From Pseudomonadota bacterium (GTDB taxonomy: Bacteria; Desulfobacterota; Desulfarculia; Desulfarculales; Desulfarculaceae), in assembly GCA_018902755.1 (NCBI GenBank), contig JAHIQI010000046.1, positions 1 to 64,000 on the forward strand: a stretch of DNA of 64,000 nt, given 5' to 3'. Under the pieces are notes generated by a model, which was given only the letters and a program-made list of their open reading frames with translations, did no database searches and was not told the origin of the DNA. The position numbers were made by a program, and so were the translations under genes. Below, one piece after another: positions 52,154 through 60,234 of this stretch (its first letter is position 1; each line of letters starts with the position of its first letter).

Positions 52154-54019
52154 CTACTTGTCCTTGTCGGACTCGTCCCCGTTCTCCTCGTCTTCTTTCA
52201 GGGCCAGACCCTCTTTGAGCAGGGCGCCCAGGTTGCTGGTGGCGGCCTGGGTGGAGTTCACGTACTCGCTGTAGACCTGACGCTCGGCTTCCTCGTCCAT
52301 GCGGCGCATGGACAGGCCGATCTTGCGCTCGCGGCGGTTCACGCTGACCACCTTGGCCTCGATCACGTCGTCCACGTTGAACATGCCCACGGGAGTCTTG
52401 ATCTTGTCCTCGGAGATTTCGCTGACGTGGACCAAGCCCTCGACGCCCTCTTCCAACTCCACGAACAGGCCGAAGTCGGTGACGTTGGTAATGACGCCGT
52501 TGACCCGGGTGTTCACCCGGTACTTGTTGGGGATCTCTTCCCAGGGGTCGCCCTCGAGCTGCTTGATGCCCAGGGAGAAGCGCTCGTTCTCGCGGTCGAT
52601 GTTGAGCACGATGGCCCGGACCTCGTCACCCTTCTTGAACAGCTCGCCGGGGTGCTTGATGCGCTTGGTCCAAGAGATGTCGGAGATGTGAACCAGGCCG
52701 TCGATGCCCTCGTCGATGCCGATGAACAGGCCGAAGTCGGTGATGTTCTTGATGCGGCCCTCGATGGTGGTGCCCACGGGGTACTTCTCGGCAATGACGT
52801 CCCAGGGGTTGGGCTCGACTTGCTTCATGCCCAGGCTGATGCGCTTCTGCTCGGGGCTGATGGAAAGCACCACCGCCTCGACCATGTCGTTCACGTTGAC
52901 GATCTTGGAAGGATGACGCACCTTGCGGGTCCAGGACATCTCGCTGACGTGGATCAGGCCCTCGATGCCCTCCTCCACCTCGACGAATGCGCCGTAGTCG
53001 GCCAGGCTCACCACGCGGCCGTTGATGCGCGTGCCCACGGGGTAGCGCTCGGAGGCGTTGAGCCAAGGATCTTCCTTGAGCTGCTTCAGGCCCAGGCTCA
53101 CCCGCTCGCGATCGCGGTCGAAGTTGAGCACCTTGACCGTGATCTCGTCGCCGATGTTGAACATCTCGGAGGGATGACCCACCCGGCCCCAACTCATGTC
53201 GGTGATGTGCAGCAGGCCGTCGATGCCGCCCAGGTCCACGAAGACGCCGTAGTCGGTGATGTTCTTGACCACGCCTTCCATGACCTGGCCCTCTTCCAAC
53301 ACCTGCAGGGTCTTCTTCTTCTTGTGCTCGCGCTCTTCCTCCAAAAGGACCCGGCGCGAAAGCACGATGTTGGCGCGCTTCTTGTTGAACTTGAGAATCT
53401 TGAAGTCGAATTCCTGGCCGATAAGCGAATCCAGGTTGCGCACGGGCCTGAGGTCCACCTGGCTGCCGGGCAGGAAGGCGTTGACCCCGATGTCCACGCT
53501 CATGCCGCCCTTTACGCGGCCCACGATGGTGCCGTGGATCATGCCGTCGTCGTTGTAGACCCGGCTGATCTCGTCCCACACCTTGATCTTGGCGGCCTTG
53601 TCCTTGGACAGGATGATGGTGCCGTCTTCGTCCTCGGCCCGCTCCAGCAGCACGTCCACCTGCTGGCCGACCTCGGCCTTGATCACGCCGTCGGCGTCGC
53701 GGAACTCGTTTATGCCGATCTGACCCTCGGACTTGTAACCGATGTCCACCACCACGTAGTCGTTTTCAATCGCCACGATGGTGCCCCGAGCGACTTCGCC
53801 TTCCTGGATCTCCTTCATCGACTGTTCGTAGGCCAGTTCAAGCTCCTCAGGGGTCAGGTCTCCTTCCTGGGAAGCAGGGCTCTCGGAGGCGGGGGGCTCG
53901 GAGACGGGGCTCTCGGGGGCGGGGCTCTCGGTGACGGGGCTCTCGGTGACGGGGGTTTCTTCGCCGGTCTCGGCGGCGCCTTCCGCCACCAAGTCCTTGG
54001 TAAGATCGTTATCGGCCAT
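52154..54019 (-). CDS. rpsA: 30S ribosomal protein S1 (621 aa)
   Basis: Binds mRNA at the ribosome's mRNA platform. Six S1 OB-fold repeats can be followed from about residue 75 to 600; the later ones carry GVVKNITDYGVFVDLGG, GRVVSLADYGAFVEVEEG, GRIKNITDFGLFIGIDEG and GVITNVTDFGLFVELEEG. The first 55 residues are an unusual acidic low-complexity extension (repeated SPVTE/SPASE units) absent from E. coli S1. Its 5' leader holds a perfect 10-bp inverted repeat at 54094-54139. It sits between cmk and sppA, as in many proteobacteria. Confidence 0.96.
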   Translation of the reverse strand: MADNDLTKDLVAEGAAETGEETPVTESPVTESPAPESPVSEPPASESPASQEGDLTPEELELAYEQSMKEIQEGEVARGTIVAIENDYVVVDIGYKSEGQIGINEFRDADGVIKAEVGQQVDVLLERAEDEDGTIILSKDKAAKIKVWDEISRVYNDDGMIHGTIVGRVKGGMSVDIGVNAFLPGSQVDLRPVRNLDSLIGQEFDFKILKFNKKRANIVLSRRVLLEEEREHKKKKTLQVLEEGQVMEGVVKNITDYGVFVDLGGIDGLLHITDMSWGRVGHPSEMFNIGDEITVKVLNFDRDRERVSLGLKQLKEDPWLNASERYPVGTRINGRVVSLADYGAFVEVEEGIEGLIHVSEMSWTRKVRHPSKIVNVNDMVEAVVLSISPEQKRISLGMKQVEPNPWDVIAEKYPVGTTIEGRIKNITDFGLFIGIDEGIDGLVHISDISWTKRIKHPGELFKKGDEVRAIVLNIDRENERFSLGIKQLEGDPWEEIPNKYRVNTRVNGVITNVTDFGLFVELEEGVEGLVHVSEISEDKIKTPVGMFNVDDVIEAKVVSVNRRERKIGLSMRRMDEEAERQVYSEYVNSTQAATSNLGALLKEGLALKEDEENGDESDKDK

Positions 54020-54093
54020 GGTTAATTCGCTTTAGCTCCTAATGGTTTAGCCACGCGGCAGCATCGGCCGGGATTACGACCGAGACTCCGCAA

Positions 54094-54139
54094 CTTGTAA
54101 AATTAAGTCTTCCTACCAGAAAGTACTGTATTTTACAAG
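54094..54139. repeat. Perfect 10-bp inverted repeat in the cmk-rpsA gap
   Basis: CTTGTAAAAT (54094-54103) and ATTTTACAAG (54130-54139) are separated by 26 bp. It starts 74 bp upstream of the rpsA ATG, on the leader side. It could be a cruciform or hairpin for S1 autoregulation, or two half-sites of a regulator. AT-rich, unlike the surroundings. Confidence 0.6.
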
Positions 54140-54150
54140 GTTTCATTGAC

Positions 54151-54825
54151 CTATCGTGGTGCGCTTGTGCGCCGTTCCCGCACCTTTTTGGCCAGGGTGT
54201 CCACCACCTCGGCGAGGCTCAGGGGGGTGGTGTCCAGCACCACGGCGTCGGTTGCGGGGCGCAGGGGGCTCAGGCTGCGCTCACTGTCGCGCTGGTCCCG
54301 TTGGCGCAGGTCGGCCAAGACATCCGCCATTTCAATCTGTTGACCGCTCTGCTTCAGCTCAAGCCAACGGCGGCGGGCCCGCTCTTGCTCCCCGGCGGTG
54401 AGGAAAAATTTGGCCTCGGCCTGGGGGAAGACCACGGTGCCCATGTCCCGGCCCTCGGCCACCAGGTCCCCGTCCCGCCCGGCGGCCCTTTGCAGGCCCA
54501 AAAGATGTTCCCGCACCGGGGCCAGGGCCGAAAGGCGGCTGGCCAACTGGCTGATGGCCTCGTTGCGGATGTAGGGCTCCACGTCCTGCCCACCCAGGAG
54601 CACCAGAAAGCTGCCATCTTGGGATATGGCCTCCAAGGGCACCTTGCGCAGCCAAGCGGCCAGCTTGGCCTCGCCCTGGTCCGGCATATCATCCCACTGG
54701 GCGGCCAGGGCGATGGCCCGGTACAGGGCGCCGGTGTCCAAGAAGGCGAAGCCCAGCTTCCGGGCCAAAAGGCGGCTGGCCGAGGATTTGCCCGAACCGG
54801 CCGGCCCGTCCACGGTGACCACCAC
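54151..54825 (-). CDS. cmk: Cytidylate kinase (224 aa)
   Basis: Phosphorylates CMP/dCMP. The P-loop GPAGSGKSSASRLLARKLG (about 7-25) is followed by FLDTGALYRAIAL (about 28-40), EGRDMGTVVFPQAEAKFFLT (about 119-138), and the LID region RRWLELKQ. Size is normal for the type I enzyme. hisC lies 5 bp upstream and rpsA 131 bp downstream. Confidence 0.96.
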   Translation of the reverse strand: MVVTVDGPAGSGKSSASRLLARKLGFAFLDTGALYRAIALAAQWDDMPDQGEAKLAAWLRKVPLEAISQDGSFLVLLGGQDVEPYIRNEAISQLASRLSALAPVREHLLGLQRAAGRDGDLVAEGRDMGTVVFPQAEAKFFLTAGEQERARRRWLELKQSGQQIEMADVLADLRQRDQRDSERSLSPLRPATDAVVLDTTPLSLAEVVDTLAKKVRERRTSAPR

Positions 54826-54830
54826 CGGGG

Positions 54831-55937
54831 CTAGCTCTCCCTTAGGATGGCCTTGAGCTCATCCATGAAACGGCGGTTTTCCTGGGGCAGGCCCACGCTG
54901 ATGCGCAGGTACTCTGGCAGGCCGTAGGAGGCCATCTTGCGCACGATGACCCCGCGCCTCAGCAACTCGTCGGCCACCTGCGATGCCTTGGGCCCCACCT
55001 GGACCAGCACGAAGTTGGTCTGGCTGGGCACGTACATCAGGCCCAGTTCCTCGAAACAGGCGTAGAAATCCTTGAGCCCCTGCCAGGTGACCTGAAGGGT
55101 CTTTTGGAAAAACTCCTCGTCGGCCAGGGCGGCGGTTCCCGCGGCCTGGGCCAGGATGCTGGTGTTGAAGGGCTGGCGCACCCGGTGCAGGATGCCCATG
55201 ACCTCCACCGGCCCCAGGCCGAAGCCCACCCTGAGCCCGGCCAGGCCGTAGGCCTTGGAAAAGGTGCGCATCACCACCACCGGCACCTCGTGGTCCAGGA
55301 AGTCGGTGCCCTGGGCCACTTCGGGGTCGGAGGCGAACTCGATGTAGGCCTCGTCCAAGACCACGATCACCCCGTCTGGCACCTTGCCCAGGAACTCCCG
55401 GAACTCCTCGCCGCTGAAGGCGGTGCCCGCCGGGTTGTCCGGGTTGTTCACGAACACCAGGCGGGTGCGCGGCTCGATGGCCTCGGCCAGGGCGTTGAGG
55501 TCCAGGCGGAAGTCCTTGAGGGGCACCTCCTGGAGACGGCCCCCGGCCACCTGCACCAGCTTGGAATACATGAGGAACGAGGGCGAGGCGGCCAGGGCCA
55601 GATCGCCGGGGCGCAAGAAGGCGCGGCACAACAGTTCGATGATCTCGTTGGAGCCGTTGCCCAAGACGATCTGATCCTGGGACAGGCCGTAGCGCCGGGA
55701 CAGGGCCTGGCGCAGCTCGAAGCCGGCCCCGTCGGGATAGCGGTGCAGGCCTTCCAGGGCCTTGGCCATGGCCGCCACCGCCTTGGGCGAGGGGCCCAGG
55801 GGGTTCTCGTTGCTGGCCAGTTTTATGGCCCCGCTTATGCCCAGCTCCCGCTCCAGCTCCTCGATGGGCTTGCCCGGCTTGTAGGGCACCAGGGCCTGAA
55901 TCTCCGGAGGGACGGGAGGCAGATTACGCTTGTTCAC
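54831..55937 (-). CDS. hisC: Histidinol-phosphate aminotransferase (368 aa)
   Basis: A class-I/II PLP aminotransferase in histidine synthesis. IKLASNENPLGPSPKAVAAM (about 36-55), LGNGSNEIIELLCRAFL (about 96-112), VFVNNPDNPAGTAFS (about 160-174), and the Schiff-base Lys in RTFSKAYGLAGLRVGFGL (about 224-241) fit HisC well. Some paralogues accept aromatic amino acids. The gene lies away from other his genes, in the cmk-rpsA-sppA run. Confidence 0.93.
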   Translation of the reverse strand: MNKRNLPPVPPEIQALVPYKPGKPIEELERELGISGAIKLASNENPLGPSPKAVAAMAKALEGLHRYPDGAGFELRQALSRRYGLSQDQIVLGNGSNEIIELLCRAFLRPGDLALAASPSFLMYSKLVQVAGGRLQEVPLKDFRLDLNALAEAIEPRTRLVFVNNPDNPAGTAFSGEEFREFLGKVPDGVIVVLDEAYIEFASDPEVAQGTDFLDHEVPVVVMRTFSKAYGLAGLRVGFGLGPVEVMGILHRVRQPFNTSILAQAAGTAALADEEFFQKTLQVTWQGLKDFYACFEELGLMYVPSQTNFVLVQVGPKASQVADELLRRGVIVRKMASYGLPEYLRISVGLPQENRRFMDELKAILRES

Positions 55938-56075
55938 CAGATGCTCCCTGTTGTATGGCCGCTCGCGAGGCTCCTTTCGCCCGATGGCGATAGGGCCGTC
56001 TAACTGCGCAGCCTGGCTGAAAAACGAGGCAAAACTTACCCTGGGGGCCGCGAGGCTGTCAAGACCGCGCAGGAG

Positions 56076-56504
56076 CTAGGCCAACTCCACGTAGCTCGAC
56101 TCCAAGGGCCCGGCCAACAGTTGCAAGGTGCGCACCGTGACCACCAGCACCTTGGCCGCCGGATCGGCGGTGATCCCGGCCAAGTGGGGCATGCGCTGGG
56201 CGAAGCGGGCCTTCAGCTCTTGTTGCCGCGCATCCGGCGCGGGAGCGCAGGCCCCGCCCACGGTGAGGGCCTTCAGTGGGCCGCCCGATTCAGCTCCCCG
56301 GCGGTCGTCGATGAGCAGGCTCACCTGGGGATTGGCCAGGATGTTGCGGTACTTCAGGGTCTCGGCCGAAGTGATCAAATAGATTTTGCGCCCCTCGTCA
56401 CCGGACAGATAGGCCATGAGCGAGGCGTGAGGCTCCTGCCCGTGGGCGGTGGCCAACACGCAGATGTCGTTTTCCCGGATAAAGGCCAGCATTTTCTCCA
56501 GCAT
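56076..56504 (-). CDS. Pyridoxamine 5'-phosphate oxidase-like FMN-binding protein (142 aa)
   Basis: A split-barrel FMN-binding protein of the general PNPOx family (ICVLATAHGQEPHASLMAYL strand region, about 14-33). The conserved RNILANPQVSLLID segment (about 53-66) binds flavin phosphate. It is too short to be PdxH. The reaction is unknown; proteins of this type bind F420 or FMN in redox reactions. It is 3 bp from the cupin gene. Confidence 0.84.
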   Translation of the reverse strand: MLEKMLAFIRENDICVLATAHGQEPHASLMAYLSGDEGRKIYLITSAETLKYRNILANPQVSLLIDDRRGAESGGPLKALTVGGACAPAPDARQQELKARFAQRMPHLAGITADPAAKVLVVTVRTLQLLAGPLESSYVELA

Positions 56505-56507
56505 GGC

Positions 56508-56927
56508 TTACTCCTGGGTAAAGTCCGCGGGCAGGTCGTCGGAGGCCTGGTAGGGCCGGTCGCTGAGCTCCACGAAGGTGATGGTCTCCTGGGCAAAAAA
56601 GCGATGGGCCACCCCGGCGGTTATGTACAGCCGGTCCCCGGTCTCCACCTGCATTTCCAGGCGCTCCCCGGTGGCCGGGCAAAAGAACTCGGCCCTGCCC
56701 CGCCCGGCGGCGACATAGATGTACTCGTTCTTGCTCTGGTGCACATGGCCGCCCCGGTAGCCCGCGCCGGGCTCCAGGGTGAACAGTCCGGCCCGGTGGA
56801 TAGTGGGGCCGTTGAGAATCAGATGGCCCTCGCCCCGGGCGTCCTTGAAGCGCTTTTCCGTGGCGAACTCGCCGGTCAGGGGCAGCTTGACCACCTGAAC
56901 CCGCTGGGCCAGGCGAAGCTCAGGCAT
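56508..56927 (-). CDS. Cupin domain protein (139 aa)
   Basis: A single barrel with EPGAGYRGGHVHQSKNEYIY (motif 1 with HxH and Glu ligands, about 52-71) and VETGDRLYITAGVAHRFFA (motif 2, about 95-113). The metal site is complete. The flanking FMN-binding gene and small hypothetical are co-directional and almost overlapping, so the three may work together, but the reaction is unknown. Confidence 0.86.
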   Translation of the reverse strand: MPELRLAQRVQVVKLPLTGEFATEKRFKDARGEGHLILNGPTIHRAGLFTLEPGAGYRGGHVHQSKNEYIYVAAGRGRAEFFCPATGERLEMQVETGDRLYITAGVAHRFFAQETITFVELSDRPYQASDDLPADFTQE

Positions 56928-57279
56928 CGGTCTTCTCCGTGGGGGCCGCCTCCTTGGGGGCCTCGTCGCCGGGCTCGTCGTCCCCGCCCTGGTTCTGGGC
57001 GGCCTCGTTCACCCCCGGCTGGAAGGCGTCGGGCGGCCCCAGGGAGGGATCGGGCAGCATGGCCAAATCTTCCAGGGCCTGCTCCAATAGGTCCACCCGG
57101 TCGCCCACCGGCTTCAGGCGGTCCACGAACAGGTAATAGCGTCCCTTGAACCAGCACAAGCCGCTCTTGAGGTGCAGCCCGGCGAATTGCAGCTTTTCAT
57201 AGGCCAGCTGCACGCCCTTGCCCCGCACCTCGCGCTCCAGCTCGGCCAGGCGCTCCTTGCCCCGTCTTGCCGCGCTCAC
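56920..57279 (-). CDS. Hypothetical protein with acidic C-terminal tail (119 aa)
   Basis: I do not recognise the family. A GTG at 57279 is the apparent start. The N-terminal 80 residues look folded (RGKGVQLAYEKLQFAGLHLK, then a strand-rich CWFKGRYYLFVDRL), followed by a Pro/Glu/Asp-rich, probably disordered tail (about 82-119). Its stop overlaps the cupin start by 8 bp, so the two are co-translated. It shares the operon with the next 99-aa protein. Confidence 0.7.
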   Translation of the reverse strand: MSAARRGKERLAELEREVRGKGVQLAYEKLQFAGLHLKSGLCWFKGRYYLFVDRLKPVGDRVDLLEQALEDLAMLPDPSLGPPDAFQPGVNEAAQNQGGDDEPGDEAPKEAAPTEKTDA

Positions 57280-57291
57280 TAGGCCCTCACC

Positions 57292-57591
57292 TCAATCATC
57301 CCATTCGTCTCCTCGGCCGCCGGAGCCGCCCAGCTCATCCAGAAAGCTCCGCACCGCCGGTCGCAGGTATACCCCGTCCAGGTCCAGGCCCAGCAGGCCC
57401 AGGCCCAGGCGGCGGCAATGTTGGGCGGTGTCTTGCCGCCGTTCGATGAATATTACCGGTTTTCCCCGCAGGCGGCAGAGGCCGCTTCTGGCCGAGGGGT
57501 CGTCCCCCCCGTCCAGGCTCTCCAGGCGAACCTCCACTCCAAGCCCCTGGGCCACTTCGTTGAGCAAAAACCACAGGCGCTTGTCATCCAT
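57292..57591 (-). CDS. Small hypothetical protein, operon member (99 aa)
   Basis: No family recognised. It is a compact alpha/beta-looking sequence: helix FLLNEVAQGLGVEVRLE, a Cys-containing strand (GLCRLRGKPVIFIERR), then helices (AQHCRRLGLGLLGLDL) and an acidic end (EWDD). No signal peptide or membrane helix. It sits 12 bp upstream of the 119-aa gene and 7 bp downstream of the SPOR gene, so it is co-transcribed with both. Confidence 0.7.
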   Translation of the reverse strand: MDDKRLWFLLNEVAQGLGVEVRLESLDGGDDPSARSGLCRLRGKPVIFIERRQDTAQHCRRLGLGLLGLDLDGVYLRPAVRSFLDELGGSGGRGDEWDD

Positions 57592-57598
57592 GATCCGC

Positions 57599-58342
57599 TC
57601 AGCGCAGAGGCAGCAAAAAGGCGTCGCTGATCAGGCCCTGCTTCTCCCAGGACTTGTACTGGCCCCTGGCCTCGTCCAGGGTGCTAAAGCTGCCCACGCA
57701 GACCCGGTGCCAGGTGCCCCGTTTGCCCAGGTCCACCTGGTTCACCCTGGCGGGCAGGCCCTGATCGGCCAGGCGCTTGGCATAGTTCTGGGCCACGGCC
57801 TCCCGCCTGAACGAGGCGGCACACACCGTCCAGGCGTCCCCGCCCCGGCGGGCCGCCGGCTTCTTGACCGGCGGAGGCGGCGGGGCGGTGCTGGTGGTCG
57901 CGGTGCTCTCGGTGGTGCTGGTGGTGCTGGTGGTGGTGTCGGTGGTGTCGGTGGTGGTGGTCTCCGTGCTGCTGGTGGTGGTTTCCAGCGCCTGGTTGAA
58001 AGCCGGGACCGCGCCCCGAACCTTGACCTGGGGTGGGGGCATGGTTTCGGCGCCATCAGTGGCCGCCGGGCTGCCGGGCTGTGACTGGCGGGCCATCAAG
58101 GCCTGAGGCATCCAGGCCGCGCCGTGACCCGGAGCCGACCACCAGGCCATGACGAAAAACCCAATGGTCAAGACCGCTCCCACCCCGGTCAACCAGAAGA
58201 AACGCCGCCTCTGGCCGTCCCAAAGGCGGGGGGCTTGGGGGTGGATGCGCCGGGCCTGGAGATAGCCGTACAGGTGCACCAGGCCGCCACCCAGGTACAG
58301 CACGCCGCCGACAAGTAAAACCAACAAGATCAGAGCTGACAT
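57599..58342 (-). CDS. SPOR-domain membrane protein with Thr/Ser-rich linker (247 aa)
   Basis: The start at 58342 is taken (MSALILL); GTG 58348 is possible. Two N-terminal hydrophobic segments (about 3-27 and 49-66) anchor it. The periplasmic part has a striking linker of almost pure Thr and Ser with a few Asp/Glu (about 118-154) and poly-Pro, then a SPOR domain (about 170-247: AWTVCAASFRREAVAQNYAK and WHRVCVGSFSTLDEARGQYK) that binds denuded septal peptidoglycan. This suggests a division-site protein, though the partner is unknown. Confidence 0.82.
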   Translation of the reverse strand: MSALILLVLLVGGVLYLGGGLVHLYGYLQARRIHPQAPRLWDGQRRRFFWLTGVGAVLTIGFFVMAWWSAPGHGAAWMPQALMARQSQPGSPAATDGAETMPPPQVKVRGAVPAFNQALETTTSSTETTTTDTTDTTTSTTSTTESTATTSTAPPPPPVKKPAARRGGDAWTVCAASFRREAVAQNYAKRLADQGLPARVNQVDLGKRGTWHRVCVGSFSTLDEARGQYKSWEKQGLISDAFLLPLR

Positions 58343-58498
58343 AACCACACCGTAAAAGCCAACAAAGGTGCAGTTACGCTAGCATTACCACCCCATGTTT
58401 ACAAGGCCCCGCTGCGCCTTCCCGCGCGGCCGCCCGTCCTTGACAACCCTTTACGCCGGGGGCATCATGAGGGCCGCCCTGTTCAGTAAGGAGAACGC

Positions 58499-59257
58499 AT
58501 GCCCGCCCAGACCGGTTACCGCGCCCCATCTGTGGGCCGCGCCCTCAAAATATTGGAACTGGTGGCCCAAAGCCGTGACGGCATCGGCATCAGCGAGCTT
58601 TCCCGCCATCTTGAGATCAGCAAGGGCACGGTGTTCGGCCTGTGCAAGCAGTTGGAGGCCGGGGGCGCCCTGAGCCGCGACCCGTCCAGCAAGCGCTACG
58701 GCCTGGGCCCCCTAGTGGCCACCCTGGCCCGGCGCGGCTTTGCCCAGGCCAGCCTGCGCGACGCGGCCGGTCCGGAAATGACCCGCCTTTGCAGTCGGTT
58801 GGACGAATCTGTGTTCCTGGGGGTCATGGGCCGGGGCGAGGTGATGGTGGTGGAAGCCCGCCAGCCTCCGGAGCAGATCCGCATCTCCGCCGGGCCGGGC
58901 ACCCGCCTGCCCCTTTTGGCCGGCGCGGTGGGCAAGGTTTTTCTGGCCGGGCAGCCCCCGGCGGTGGTGGACAAGATCCTGGCCCAGGGCCTGCCCCGCC
59001 ACACCCCCAACTCGGTGGTGGACCTGGACCAGTACCGCCGGGAGCTGGAGCAGGTGCGCGAACAGGGCTACGCCGTGGAGCAAGACGAATATCTCAACGG
59101 CATCTGGGGGGTTGCGGTTTTGGTTGGCAGCGCGGGGGGGCTGGCCTCGGCCCTGTACGTGGTGGGCTTCACCTCGTCTCTCACCCCGGGCCATCTGGAT
59201 GAAGTGGTTCGCGAAACCATGGAAAGCGCCCGCAGCATCCGCCAGAACCTGCGCTAG
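58499..59257 (+). CDS. IclR family transcriptional regulator (252 aa)
   Basis: The ATG follows TAAGGAG. The N-terminal winged helix (about 8-65: VGRALKILELVAQSRDGIGI and GTVFGLCKQLEAGGALSR) binds DNA; the C-terminal effector domain (about 75-250) has the IclR-type GAF-like fold (LGVMGRGEVMVVEARQPPEQ and TRLPLLAGAVGKVFLA). The effector is unknown. It is divergent from the SPOR gene. Many IclR proteins control catabolic operons, but none is adjacent here. Confidence 0.9.
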   Translation: MPAQTGYRAPSVGRALKILELVAQSRDGIGISELSRHLEISKGTVFGLCKQLEAGGALSRDPSSKRYGLGPLVATLARRGFAQASLRDAAGPEMTRLCSRLDESVFLGVMGRGEVMVVEARQPPEQIRISAGPGTRLPLLAGAVGKVFLAGQPPAVVDKILAQGLPRHTPNSVVDLDQYRRELEQVREQGYAVEQDEYLNGIWGVAVLVGSAGGLASALYVVGFTSSLTPGHLDEVVRETMESARSIRQNLR

Positions 59258-59266
59258 CCCCGGGGC

Positions 59267-59602
59267 TCAAGCCCTCACTTCGAACCAAGGGCCGTCGATG
59301 CGCTGGCCCCGGCAGGCCGGGCAGCGCCCCGGTGCGTCCAGGCGGCGGCGATCGCTGAACAAATAGCCGCAGGCCCGGCACTGGGCCGGGGTCACCTTCA
59401 GGTCCTTGCCCAGGGAGCGCCGCAAATGGCTCAGATGCTCCTCCGCCTCCCGGCGGGTGAGCAACAGCTCGCCGGCCAACTCCAAGGCGCTCCAGGGACC
59501 CTGGGTCAGCATCTGGGCTATGGTCTGTCGGATGGTAAGAGGCAAGGCGACAAACTTTTTAGATGACCCCAGCCGTGCATCCCACGTCGAATTTTCCGCC
59601 AA
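59267..59602 (-). CDS. HTH-plus-Zn-ribbon predicted transcriptional regulator (111 aa)
   Basis: A small protein matching the COG3357 type: a winged helix (about 25-60, TIRQTIAQMLTQGPWSALEL) followed by a C-x2-C...C-x2-C zinc ribbon (CRACGYLF and CPACRGQ, about 74-98). It should bind DNA; the targets are unknown. The start is uncertain: the ATG at 59602 is just downstream of the SRP RNA, and a later ATG near residue 31 exists. Confidence 0.75.
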   Translation of the reverse strand: MAENSTWDARLGSSKKFVALPLTIRQTIAQMLTQGPWSALELAGELLLTRREAEEHLSHLRRSLGKDLKVTPAQCRACGYLFSDRRRLDAPGRCPACRGQRIDGPWFEVRA

Positions 59603-59627
59603 GGTGCATGCGAAACACGCAATCTAG

Positions 59628-59720
59628 GTCCAGAGCGCTCCGCGACACGCACCGCATCGCTTATCGCTGCTTCCTTCCGGACCTGACGAGGTTCACGACC
59701 GCACGTCGCGCGGTGTCCGG
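59628..59720 (-). ncRNA. ffs: Signal recognition particle RNA (4.5S/small SRP RNA)
   Basis: On the minus strand, the diagnostic domain-IV core reads CAGGTCCGGAAGGAAGCAGC, with the GGAAG loop/bulge that binds Ffh. The flanking ~35 nt on each side pair into a long stem (GC-rich arms near 59630-59660 and 59700-59720 with G-T pairs). The size (about 93 nt) is that of the short bacterial form. Confidence 0.93.
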
Positions 59721-59863
59721 ACAAAACTACGTGATCACAAAAACACCATGGCGGCCAACCCTCGGCGGGCCTTCGACCCCGCAAAAGCGGATTTCGGGAA
59801 AAGGGCACCGCTAGCTCCCCGCCTAGCACGGCCGGGGTCAAAACGTATTTCTCGGTCGGCCGC

Positions 59864-59896
59864 AAAAAACAGCCCCGCCGCTCAAAAGGACGGGGC
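59864..59896 (-). terminator. Intrinsic terminator of the HU/IHF-like gene
   Basis: On the minus strand, GCCCCG and CGGGGC (59891-59896 and 59872-59877) form a 6-bp stem with a 13-nt loop, followed by TG and TTTTTT (59864-59869). It lies about 55 nt past the HU/IHF stop. Confidence 0.75.
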
Positions 59897-59952
59897 GAAA
59901 ATAATTAAATATCAGAGACACGGCAGGCCCGGCCTAATGGCCGGACGCGGGC

Positions 59953-60234
59953 TTAGTCCAAGGAGTCCACGCGCTCTTTGAGCTCTTTGCCCACCTTAAA
60001 GAAAGGCAGCTTCTTCTTGCCCACGTCGATTATCTCGCCCGTCTTGGGATTGCGTCCCTGGTAGCCGTCGTAGTCCTTGACCTTGAAGCTGCCAAACCCG
60101 CGAATCTCCACCCGATCACCGAGAATAAGAGCATCCTCGACAGATCCGAAAATAGTGTTTATCACCATCTCCGCTTTTTTGATGGTAAGGCCCTCGGCTT
60201 TAGCCAGCGCCTCTATTAGCTGAGACTTGTTCAT
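59953..60234 (-). CDS. HU/IHF family DNA-bending protein (93 aa)
   Basis: A histone-like protein with the complete DNABII fold: MNKSQLIEALAKAEGLTIKK, then VEDALILGDRVEIRGFGSFKVK with the FGSF turn, the beta-arm RNPKTGEII (Pro that wedges into DNA) and a short C-terminal helix (FFKVGKELKERV). DNABII proteins work as homo- or heterodimers; HU versus IHF-beta is not resolved from the sequence alone. It is close to the SRP RNA gene and has a near-consensus promoter. Confidence 0.92.
   Translation of the reverse strand: MNKSQLIEALAKAEGLTIKKAEMVINTIFGSVEDALILGDRVEIRGFGSFKVKDYDGYQGRNPKTGEIIDVGKKKLPFFKVGKELKERVDSLD

Noticed and set aside
52121..54025. 634-codon plus-strand frame opposite rpsA
   Set aside because: It is antisense to a six-repeat S1 gene; its apparent repeats (DHVVHVEH and similar) are only the reverse reading of the S1 repeats.
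57864..58106. CRISPR-like or microsatellite repeat around 57890-57990
   Set aside because: The units are irregular GTGGTG-type steps without spacer-repeat structure and are explained by Thr/Ser codons of the SPOR protein.
59603..59952. Additional small genes in the SRP RNA region
   Set aside because: Frames there are short, lack ribosome sites and overlap the SRP RNA or the HU/IHF terminator.
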